Positions 1 to 10,245 of a stretch of DNA of 64,000 nucleotides are shown in pieces. A program made the position numbers and the translations under genes. Source of the stretch: Leptasterias polaris (Eukaryota > Echinodermata > Asteroidea > Forcipulatida > Asteriidae). The notes under the pieces were generated by a model, which saw nothing but the letters and a program-made list of their open reading frames with translations, did not search any database and had not been told where the DNA came from. Location: NCBI GenBank assembly GCA_037783415.1, contig JAZGTN010000002.1:1860001-1924000 (forward strand). Reading direction: 5' to 3'. Each line of letters starts with the position of its first letter. Position 1 is the stretch's first letter.

Positions 1-983
1 CCCGATCTGGCTTTCCCCTTCGATGAATTCGGTGAATCGAGTCAACTGAACGTCAGACTGAAAGACATTTTTCGTAATACCGTCCCTTATTGCCACACTC
101 GGGCATGCATGGTTTTTATAGCCCATTTCACTAGAGACAAACAATTACTGTGCAGTTAAAAATTAACTGTAATTAATTATACCTATAGGTTTTTTTTATA
201 TTAAAATCTGCGATGGCCGAATGTACTTCTCATGACAAACTCTGACTGTGTGCCATATTTCATGCTATTTAAAGGCACAATTCCTCTAAAATAAATTCCC
301 CAATATCTGCCCCACTAAACGCATAGCTGTGCGTTAAAAAGTAATGACTTATTTAACCGAAACAATGGCCGACTTTTCACTGTGTGGCGTCTACATGGAT
401 CAGTCTATAGCTATAGAAAGCTAATCAGCTTGCGTGTGAACGGGAACAAAAACCAGACAAGAAACTAGAGAAAACTGTGTAATAAACGTCCGGTAATTCA
501 GAGACAAGCATTTATTAGCCTCTCACAGTTCATCTTTTATCGTCGAGCTCCTTTTACAGTTAATTGTACTTTGCTAATTATAACGATGAAGTGTCATAAA
601 GTGTCATAAACGTCGGGCAATTCAGAGACAAGCATTTAATAGCTTTTCATAGTTCTGTTTTTTATCGTCGAGCTCCTTTCACAGTTAATTGAACTTCGCT
701 AATTGTAACGATGAAGCCGTTACTTATAACAAGATACTGAACAATGCTGGGGTGACTTTTGTTCCATGCGCTCATTTAGAAATGTCATCAATGTTGGGTT
801 TTTTTCCTTCAAAAACAATGCCATCATAGCAATTAGCGGCATTAATGCCGGGTACAACATTGCAAAACACTACGTGCGTTGACGTTTATCGTAATTAATA
901 ATCGACAAAACAATCTTTGTTCTCTTATGAATTATTACTTCATGAGATAAGCTGTTATTCAATCGTAATCGTTTACCCTGACG
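1..983 (+). repeat. Dispersed repeat R1, copy 1 (cut by window edge)
   Basis: This stretch matches 5580-6546 nearly base for base, and its first 140 bases also match 19410-19550. It opens inside the segment that in the other copies encodes a short open frame (residues FDEFGESSQLNVRL). It contains an internal tandem duplication of about 120 bp (about 484-590 and 605-715), which copy 2 shares. No terminal repeats or target duplication are visible, and the class is unknown. Confidence 0.8.
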
Positions 984-1739
984 ACTGTACCCATAACAAG
1001 TCTCGTGATGCGCAATTCATATTTATACAAAAAAATGAATAATTAGAACTCTGGACATGAAAGTTGCGAGTCTTGCCACTCAATTATACGGAGTGAACTT
1101 TCTTAATGGAATTCATCTGTCGATATACAATCACGTAGACGGAGAGGATTTTTAAAAGTATAAATACATAACCGATATACAAGATTAAGGAAGGCCAATT
1201 TTTCTTTGTTCAACCCAAAATTATGTGAACATTTAACCAGTCAGTTTCCCTTGTTTGTTTTTTTGCAAAAAGAAAATAAGTAAACGAAAACAATTTCTAT
1301 ACAATGGGGGACTTTACTATAGTCTAGTTGGAAACTGGAATTCCACGCACCTCGAGGATATGTTTTTTTCGAACTTGCTTTTTTGTTATCCTCAATGTGT
1401 GAAATGAACGATTTTTTACGTTGCTTCCCATTTTCGAAAATTTGTTACAAAGGGTCAATTTGGCGGCCGTCTTGGATTTTTGACAAAAATCGTAAGACCA
1501 AGATATCTTCAAACTAAAAATAGTACAGAGATAAATGAACACATTTCCAAGAATAAGTTTAGCACGACAGGATGATTGTGTGAGGGTTAAATTGTCGCAA
1601 GGGGTCCATTCGGCGGCCATCTTGGATTTAAAATCAACATAATCTTGCAACTAAACATCATCGAGACAAATCAAAACATTGTTTTTAAAATAAATTTAGC
1701 ATGGGAACGTGATTCAGAGGGTTGTATATAATAATAATA

Positions 1740-2092
1740 ATAATATCAAGCATTTATAAAGCGCCATCTATCTAGCTAGGCTATTCCGAGGCGCATATTA
1801 TTACCCCTGGTCACTGGGCCATTTTTATCAATCCTGAAACCATATCAGCTCCCTGGGGAGTATATACAGCCTGTGCTGCAATATATGCGCTACTAGGCTA
1901 AATCCATCACAAGAACCATCTCTGCCCTCACAGGTACCCATTTTACCCCTGGGTGGAGAGAAGCAATTATAGTTAAGTGTCTTGCTCAGGGACACAAGTG
2001 TCACGACCGGGACTCGAACCCACACTCTGCTGAACAGAAACACCAGAGCTTGAGTTCGGTGCTCTTATCCACTCGGCCACGACACCCTATAT
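1740..2092 (-). repeat. tRNA-derived SINE, minus strand
   Basis: Read on the minus strand, the element starts with a tRNA-like head. There is an A-box-like TGGCCGAGTGG and a B box GGGTTCGAGTCCCGGTC. A body containing CTCCCTGGGGAG and an AT-rich tail with an (AAT)n run near 1740 follow. The body is shared with the plus-strand copies at 17478 and 36563. RNA polymerase III promoter boxes look preserved. This is a retroposon, not a functional tRNA gene. Confidence 0.8.
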
Positions 2093-3229
2093 ATAAATTG
2101 ATCCAAGTTTATTGTAATTTCAAGTTTGGGCGGGAAGGATTATAGAGGAAATAAAGGTGTGAATGACAAAACAGTCTGCCCGTTGTTTTTGGTATAGTTC
2201 ATATAGAAACCCGGAGTAAGATTGGTTGCATTCTAACAGTCTGCGGAGTTTAGCCGTTATATGCAGTTAACTCTTCCACTGTTTCTAACGTCATTAAACC
2301 ACGGAGGTAGGATATAGAAACCGAGTTTTTGAGCCTGCACGCAGCTACGGAAGTGCCGTTCAAAGGAGCGGCGTAACTAAGGTAAATTTTAGGGGGGCAC
2401 AAGGGGGAGGGGGGCACAAGGGGGAGGGGGGGGCACCATTTTTTCTAGAGGGGCACTGCTGGCAAATCAACTATAGATTCCTTTGCACTTTTTAAAATCT
2501 GGATCTTAATCTACGCAATGGCGGGTTCCAAGCAGCCCCTCAATTAAACCGAAGGGAATATGGTCAATTTGCAAAATGATGTTTTTATGCTCTTTTTCAG
2601 CTCTTCGTTTACTATTAATAATGTTTATAAATATGTTTATGGGAGATGTAAAATACTTTTTAAGAGTTAAAGACATGGTTGTAAAATGAAAACAGTTTAA
2701 CAAGATTACATTGGGTGTAGCTTCATCTCCCTCACCCATCAAGGGTCGCTTCTTAAAAAACCTCCCAATATTCGCCTGCATCCTTCCTTATTTTGTGTTA
2801 GATCCTGCAGCCTATAAAATACATCATAATGAAACAAATATATATATAGATATTTTTTCCCCCATTTGTTCTCTCTTCTTTTTCGCACATCTAGCTGAAC
2901 CATGCAGTTACTTTTTTTATATGGGGATTTATGTATTTGAGGACTGGCACTAGTATTTATTTATTACACACTTGGGGCCACGCACAGTAGGCCTAATCAA
3001 TGTTAAAAACTTTGATCTGTTTTCGAAATTGTTTTGACCTATCCGTCCCCCCCAATTTCCATTTTTACAAATTGACAAACTATTTAATATACCCTATACA
3101 CTGAAGAACAAAGTAATGTCTCAAATGAAGCAGATATTTTAGATCAATGCTCTCACAGCTCAAGAGTTTTCAATGGCTTTTCCTCATGTAGGCCTACTTA
3201 CGATAAATGCAACGGCACCCAGCACGTCG
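2093..3229. other. Intergenic DNA with G-rich tracts
   Basis: No gene is recognised here. A block at 2385-2450 repeats GGGGGGCACAAGGGGGA, like the subterminal G-runs of the hAT elements further along, but I could not find paired termini. The short open frames look like chance frames. Confidence 0.5.
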
Positions 3230-3235
3230 TGTAGC

Positions 3236-4707
3236 TACGGAAGCCCATTAGTGCCACGTTGCGTTTCTCTTTCATGTGGTAGTGTTTCTCTTTCACCTGG
3301 TTGCCGCCAATTAATTAACTGGCGGCCGCCAGTTAATTAACTGGCGGCCGCCACTTAAATAACTGGCGGAACATGCCGGGTACTTAAACGATTGCAAAAC
3401 AAATGATCGTTGCATCTCTATTGTCCTTAATGCAAAAACATCATACTAAAACTACTAAGGACTTTATTGTTGCAACTATGTCAAAAAGACTTAACAGAGG
3501 CAATTAACTTGAAATGATGACTGGCAATTGAGAAGTCCACTCTCTCTCGTAATAACCAACACGAAAAAAAGAAAACGAGAGATTAAAAGTCAACAGTTTG
3601 TCAATACTCTGTCTGACTACAAGTTGTCTTTGATGGAAACGATTGCTCTAGGAAGACCACCTCTTTTGGCCTATACCACAAAAAAGTACAAAGGACAACA
3701 AATTCGGGCTAGATTGCAAGGTTCAACCCAAAAATAATAACTAAAAGAAATGGATGGACGGAACTTGCAAATCCTGCTTGAATTACTACAGGAACAACAG
3801 TCGTGTACACAATATTAAAAAAACAGCATGTCTCGAATCAAAGTTGAGATTACGTAATTTATAAACAAACGAAGAAAACTAATCTATCGTGGTCTCTTTG
3901 CCAACAAAAGTTATACGAGGATCGCACTTCGTTGCAAAACATTACTAAAAAGGATGTACAAGCTAAAAATGGTGACCGATGAAGTGCAGCTTATAAAATG
4001 CACAGAAAATATGTTTTGAGCCCTTCCATTAAAGGAACAAACAATAGTGGGTCAACACATTATCACCGATTTTTTTCTTTCTTCTTTTTAGTGAGTTCTA
4101 CCATCTCTTTCCTCATCCAAAACCCCCTCCCCTTCTCTACCCCCACTCTTTCTTCCGTGAGGATGCATGCAAACATCAAAGATAAGGTATGTTTTAACCA
4201 TCGCCTTGTCTTTTTGAAAAACGGTTACATTTGTCTCCCACCTAAAACAACATCCAAACAGTCATGGGGTGGTTTATTTTCACCCCCCCCCCCCCCCCCA
4301 TCCCTTTAAAGAACTATACACATGACGCCTCATACGTTTTTTAAAGCTTTAGTTTCCATTCAGGATTCTGCATCAACAGGGGGAGAATTTTCATAAATGA
4401 AAAAAACCTTCAGCTTTTTGAACACTTTGAGTGCGTTCCGGTCCTACTATTTTTTTTGCGAGTCCTTCTCTTAAAATTTTCCATATGATGCCGGTTAATT
4501 AAGTGGCGGCCGCTAGTTATTTACGTGGCGGCTGCCAGTTGTTAAGTGGCGGCCGCCAGTTTTTTAAGAGGCGGCCTCCAGTTATTAAGTGGTGGCCACC
4601 AGTTAAATATATGGCGGCAACCAGTTAATTAAATGGCGGCAACCAGGTGAAAGAAAAACACTACCACATGAAAGAGAAACCTAACGTGGCACTAATGGGC
4701 TTCCGTA
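3236..4707. mobile_element. Foldback-type DNA element with long inverted termini and 6-bp target duplication
   Basis: The first ~90 bases (TACGGAAGCCCATTAGTGCC onward) are nearly identical to the reverse complement of the last ~90 bases (to 4707). Inside both termini are tandem ~22-bp units built from GTTAATTAACTGGCGGCCGCC: about 3 units on the left (3300-3365) and about 7 diverged units on the right (4490-4640). TGTAGC is duplicated at both borders (3230-3235 and 4708-4713), which fixes the ends. Tandem repeats nested in long inverted termini are typical of Foldback-like elements. No known transposase is encoded. The interior holds a 69-codon frame (3528-3737) and a 103-codon frame (3998-4309) that I do not recognise. 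Confidence 0.8.
3528..3737 (+). CDS. Unrecognised 69-residue open frame inside the foldback element
   Basis: This small basic frame carries a Lys/Arg cluster (TKKRKREIKS) near residues 12-20, followed by a polar stretch ending in GSTQK. An ATG also occurs just upstream in another frame. It is the only frame in the element not made of low-complexity sequence. I know no family for it, and it could be chance or an exon remnant. It matters only because it lies between intact inverted termini. Confidence 0.2.
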   Translation: MRSPLSLVITNTKKRKREIKSQQFVNTLSDYKLSLMETIALGRPPLLAYTTKKYKGQQIRARLQGSTQK

Positions 4708-4713
4708 TGTAGC

Positions 4714-5120
4714 TTCATGTGACTCTACCGTACCGTATTTAACGTGGCAGACTGTGGCGTAATGGGGCGCGCGTGGGCGATGAGTCATCATACAATTTGC
4801 GGACGTGATTTACCGTACTCTGAAGACGTTGGTAAAAATAACAACTGTCCATTGCAAAGGTACACAAAATATGTGTAAATAGAAAAATAGTTTGAAACAT
4901 TGAGTTATACGCCACCAGTGCTCCATAAAAGTGTATAAAACTTAACATTTTATATTTTGGTATTTATTACAGTTTCAAAGGTTCAGATTTCAAATGGGGG
5001 GGGGGGGGGCACCGGGGGGGGGGGCACTGACATCAATTTGGGGCAAGTGAGGTCTTTGACAATTATCAAATAAACAAAAGTATAAGTGCTTTGATATTAT
5101 TAATTTGGACTACAAGAAGT
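4714..5120. other. Intergenic DNA with poly-G tracts
   Basis: Nothing coding is recognised. Two poly-G runs (about 4996-5010 and 5014-5025) separated by CACC resemble non-autonomous hAT subtermini, but no paired terminus was found. Confidence 0.4.
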
Positions 5121-6546
5121 AGTCCGCTGGAGTTATAAATTCGAGGGAAATAATTGACCAGAAGTGGATTGTCAAGAATGTGTACAAACGAAAATTGCAC
5201 CAAAATAAGAATATTATATGTCAACATACAATAATTTATCTCGAGAAGTCGACATCTTATTTTCATGATGTCGACAACCTAAGATGAAATAAATCGGGAA
5301 GGCGACATCTTACTTCAGGAAGTCGTCATCTTACGTTTATGATGTCATCATCCTGCATCTCAGGATCTCAACATGTCGGATGGCCCTCCAAGAACTCCGT
5401 AGTTTTATTCTTAACTTGACAGGACACAAGGGTAGCGTACAGTTTGTATTCGACAGTAAACTGGTTATGTTCCTCGACTAAGCATCTTCAACCAGCCACT
5501 TGCAATATTGAACATAAAGTTGATGAAAACACACTTTTTGCACATTTTTTACAACATATAAATGAAACTGCCCTCCCAACTCTGGCTTTCCCCTTCGATG
5601 AATTCGGTGAATCGAGTCAACTGAACGTCAGACTGTAAGACATTTTCCCATAATACCGTCCCATATTGCCACACTCGGGCATGCATGGTTTTTATAGCCC
5701 AATTCACTGGAGACAAACAATCCTACTGTGCAGTTAGAAATAAACTGTAATTAATTCTACCTATAGTTTTTTTAAATTAAAATTTGCGATGGCCGAATGT
5801 ACTTCTCATGACAAACTCTGACTGTGTGCCATATTTCATTATATTGAAAGGCACAATTCCTTTTTTAAAATTCCCCAATATCTGCCCCACTAAACGCATA
5901 GCTGTGCGCTAAAAAGACATGACTTATTTACCCGTAAAAATGGCCGACTTTTCACTGTGTGGCGTCTACATGGATCTATCTATATCTATAGAAAGTTAAT
6001 CAGCTTGCGTGTGAACGGGAACAAAAACCAGACAAGAAACTAAAGAAAACTGTGTAATATACGTCCGGCAATACAAAGACAAACATTTATTAGCTTTTCA
6101 TAGTTATTTTTTTCTTTCGTCGAGCTCCTTTTACAGTTTATTGTACTTTGCTTATTATAGCGATGAAGTGTCATAAACGTAGGGCAATTCAGAGACAAGC
6201 ATTTATTAGCTTTTCATAGTTCAGTTTTTTATCTTCGCGCTCCTTTCACAGTTAATTGTACTTCGCTAATTGTAACGATGAAGCCGTTACTTATAACAAG
6301 ATACTGAACAATGCTGGGGTGACTTTTGTTCCATGCGCTCATTTAGAAATTCATCAAATTGTTTTCCCCCCTTCAAAACTAATGCCATCATAGCATTTAG
6401 CGGCATTGTTGCCGGGTACAACCTTTCAAACACTAAGTGCGTTGACGTTAATCGTAAAAAATAATCGACACAACAATCTTTGTTCTCTTATGAATTATTA
6501 TTTCATGAGAAAAGCTGTCATTCAATCATAATCATTTACCCTGACG
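5120..6546 (+). repeat. Dispersed repeat R1, copy 2
   Basis: This is the longest R1 copy. It shares 5580-6546 with copy 1 and about 5130-5760 with copy 3 (18880-19640). The 5' part is built from short motifs such as CGACATCTTA and CGAGATAA in alternating orientation. A 64-codon frame at 5444-5638 is paralogous to one in copy 3 (19205-19489). The substitutions between them include several replacement changes, so selection is not evident. A further ~95-bp segment of the repeat recurs directly after it (6543-6640). Confidence 0.8.
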
Positions 6547-6589
6547 TCTACATGGATCTATCTATATTTATAGAAAGCTAATCAGCTTG

Positions 6590-7030
6590 CGTGTGAACGG
6601 GAACAAAAACCAGACAAGAAACTAAAGAAAACTGTGTCATCAACACGGTGTCGACCCGGATCGAGCGCTCGATCTGTGTCGAAACCAACCCTGCTCGGGA
6701 GGTGGGATTGAGATTTCTCGATCCGTGTCGAAAACTCAAACACGTTTCGAAAGCCGTAGTGTGAACACTTCCGGGTTCATTTTCGACCCGTTTGTCAACT
6801 TCCAATACCCCGGGGAGCTATAGATATCGACTGTTCACCCTCAAACCATGTGATATGTGTATACTGTAAGGTTAGCCCTGGCGGAATTTCACTTTCGTAA
6901 TACACTACAGCACAGAGGAAGAGTCCTATATAGGGCTACTGTAAGGTATTCTATTTGACAGGTTTGTGGTACATTTTGAAGACCCATTTCATGGAATAAA
7001 TAACAAAAAGCAAGATCCATCAACTCATCA
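6590..7030 (-). repeat. Repeat R2, inverted copy
   Basis: Segments here are the reverse complement of 14690-15410. The block around 6750-6800 (AAGCCGTAGTGTGAACACTTCCGGGTTCA) and the block at 6940-7030 (GACAGGTTTGTGGTACATTTTGAA) both appear there on the other strand, in the order an inversion predicts. GATCCGTGTCGAAA motifs occur in both copies. The class is unknown, possibly a DNA transposon remnant. Confidence 0.65.
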
Positions 7031-7393
7031 TAACCACATAAGCGTTGAATACGGAAACATTTGAAAATCTTATATCACAAGGGAATAGTCTTTTTTTTAA
7101 ACTGAAAGTTGAATAAAGTTTTCGATCAGCATAGTACAGTAGGCCTATATTCAATTCAAAAATAACAATTGATGGTAATTCATGGCACAATACAGAACAA
7201 ATAAATTGTGGTAGATTACCATTGAAATTACCATTTGAAATATTATCATTGAAGGTATACATTCTCTATTGTAAGGTATTTCCTGAGTATTAATCGACCA
7301 ATTAAAAGCATAAATTAACAATCTTCCACCTAGACTCTGTTTGACCAAATAGGCTAGAATGACTTCCTTGCCCAAAGTATTTATGCTAGTTTT

Positions 7394-9600
7394 AACCTTT
7401 TAGCCACCGGACCGCCCAGCCGCCAAAAGCGATAAACCGTAACATGCGGTAGTAGAAGGAAAAAACTCACAAGCTTGTGTATTGCGATAAAACAAAAAAA
7501 GAACAGAAAAACACCCCAAAACATAAAAATAAAAATACATAGCCAGTTGGCCAAGTCAATGGCACTAGTTTAGATAATAATTTTGAATTCACTCCTCTTC
7601 ACAGATGACTTGTAAAGATGGTAACGCTAATGATGATGACATTTTGTAGCTTTCGCCAACAACACGCTCATTTGTAACCAAAAAAAAATAAAAAATTTCT
7701 TTCATCATGATGATACTATCAAAAACTAATGACTTAGCAATTAATCACTATGAGTATTTGATGCCAGATAAGGCTTCAAAAACTATTGTGTCATTTTAAC
7801 CTTATGAACAATAGTCGCCAGAAAAATTCCCGGTAGCCGTTAACGAGAGGCGGTTATTGCTCCCTAGGGATTTATTACATTCGAATTGGAAATAATAATG
7901 TTATTCAATGACAATATTTACAAAATAGACGAAAACTGTACATATGGCCTACATAATTAGCCTTTTAATTGGTGTCTTTTGAAAATTTGAACCACGGTTC
8001 TAGTAATTTACTGCAAGAGTCTTGGAAAACTAAACATCGTTTCAGCAAACTCGGGCGGTGCAGTGACTAGACGGTTAACATGTGAAATAAAATTGCCATC
8101 TTTGTATAAAGACCACAAATGACATTGGCACCCTGCAGACTCCCATTGCGTATAATACACTTCTTTACCAACTTGAATATTACCACTGTACAATATATGT
8201 AAAATGCCCTTCCAGAACATCGCCTTTATTGATTTTAGAGTAACTGTGTGAAATTAGACCATGCATCGTTTGATTTTCTAAGTAAAAAACAAAGCATTTA
8301 AGTAAAATGCAGCTAGGAGGGTTAAGTATAGTTCAAATGAGATAAGTAGGCCTATAGTTTAGAAAGGAAAACGACTTAACCCCCTTGTCCATGCACCGCC
8401 TGAGTTTGCTAAATGACGTTTAGATTTCAAGGCACAAGCAGTAAATTAATTATTTAGGCCCTTTGTGCAGTTTTCGTCTTTTTCGTGAATATTGTCATTG
8501 AATAACTAAGTCCCTAGGGAACAATAAGTGCCTCTCGTTACTTATTGGCGACTGAAGATTTGCTTATACTTATAGGCCTACCACATTATTCATGACAGAA
8601 AAAGGGTTATGGTGGTCGCTTTATATGAGAACATTAGCTGTGTATGATATTTCTGCTCTTTTCATTTCCATCGATTAAAAAAAAAAAAAAAAAAAAAAAA
8701 AAACTTTTCACGTGAATGTTTTATTATTATTTTTAACTTTAGTCCATCCCCCCATATTTTTGTATATTACTAGTCCTTCTCGGTTCTTGCATTAGTGGTT
8801 CTCTTTCAGAAGCATTTCAATTTGGGAGGATTTATGGCAAGGGGGTGGCCTAGGCCTAAGCCATTCTTTTATGTGTAGAGAATAGAATCATAATATGATG
8901 TTATGTAATAACATGGGTAAAAAGGAAATTTAAATTGACGGCAAAGAATTCCTGCCGACGACACTGTTTTGTTTATGAATGTTCTTAAAACGAATTTTCT
9001 GGAAACAATTATGAATGTTCTTCATTGGGTAGGTAGGCTACCCATGCTTTTCAGATACTTGGTATTGGGTGTTCTACCAACGCAGACTTTAGGATTTTGC
9101 TTTAAATTTAGATAAGATAATTTATCTTTACGTAAACAGATTTTTACAAGAATATAGCAAGTGTACTTATTCGCAGTGACTGTAGTTAACCTTTTAGCCA
9201 CTGGACCGCCCAGCCGCCCAAAGTGATGCGGTATGAGGAAACACTCACAAGCTTGTGTATTGCAGTAAAAAGTAACATCAAAATAAAATTATAGTCTGTG
9301 GTACGCATTAGTCAAGTCAATGGCAATCGTTGATATAAATAAATTTTAAGTTTTCCCTTCACACATGTCTTCCAACAATTGTGATGCTAATGATGATGAC
9401 ATTTTGTAGTAATTTTGCCGGTAATTTTTATTGCGATTATTTTTCATAAGGTTAACATGAACACAGTAGTTTTTGAAGCCTTTTATCTGGCATCAAATGC
9501 ACATTCTGATTAATTGCTAAGCCAATAGTTTTTCGACAGTATCATCATAATGAAAGAAAATTACCCCTTTTTGGTTACAAATGAGCGTGGTTGAATTTTC
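7394..9600. repeat. Composite repeat: large inverted repeat flanked by two direct copies
   Basis: A block starting TTAACCTTTTAGCCACCGGACCGCCCAGCCGCC occurs at 7394 and again at 9188 in the same orientation, followed by matching sequence for ~230 bp. In the second copy the inner part (about 9440-9590) is inverted relative to 7640-7800. Between them an inverted repeat has arms of about 7795-8060 and 8385-8565 (for example ACGAGAGGC...CTCCCTAGGGA against TCCCTAGGGA...GCCTCTCGT). A poly-A run lies at 8677-8703. No protein-coding signal is seen; the frame at 8008-8220 lies inside the arm and loop. Confidence 0.6.
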
Positions 9601-9891
9601 AGGAAATATTGACCCTATGACGGATTGTACATGAAATGATGAATTTTAGGAAATCCTTTAACCCTATCATTACCAGCAAATATTTCACAGTAGGACCTTG
9701 CATACCAGCAGTGTGTTACCCCTCACAATGCTTCTGCACCAACGAATTTGTGTGGATTTTAATGAAGAGCGCCCCCAATGTGCAGTGAGTGATTTTTCAT
9801 GTGTATTGTATGCACTGTACAGGCATACAGTCTAATCCTCCATGGTGTCAGTAAATCAAATAGCATTATAGCATACCACCAAATCTAAATC

Positions 9892-10051
9892 ATTTTATGT
9901 CACAGAACTATTTATTGAAGGACATTAAATACAAATGAACCACAAAAAAGTGTTGACAAACGACCAAATGTACATAATTTTATGTCACTGAACTATTTAT
10001 TGAAGGACATTAAATACAAATGAACCACAAAAAAGTGTTGACAAACGACCA
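9892..10051 (-). repeat. 85-bp direct duplication carrying two polyadenylation signals
   Basis: The segment starting ATTTTATGTCAC at 9892 repeats at 9977 with one or two changes over about 75 bp. On the minus strand each copy holds AATAAA (plus-strand TTTATT at about 9911 and 9996) downstream of the transposase stop. Both are plausible 3' processing sites. Confidence 0.75.
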
Positions 10052-10190
10052 CCCCCTTCCCCCCCCTCCCCCTCCCCCTCCCCCCCTCCCCCTCCCCCCC
10101 TCTTTCAAAGTTGCCTTGGATTGCGGACACACGAACACATTTTTGGCGGCAACATTGAATAGGGGGGGCAGGGGGGGGGGGGGCTGGGGG
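10052..10190. repeat. C-rich and G-rich low-complexity tracts in the piggyBac 3' region
   Basis: A (CCCCCT)n-like run at 10052-10101 faces a G-run at 10160-10195, just past the transposase stop codon. Confidence 0.7.
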
Positions 10191-10245
10191 CTATTGTTAA
10201 AAATGCCTACAAATATGGAGCTACATATTTATTTATGCCATAAAT

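Noticed and set aside
1980..2090. Possible tRNA gene on the minus strand
   Set aside because: A and B boxes are present, but the acceptor stem does not close and the sequence continues into a SINE body.
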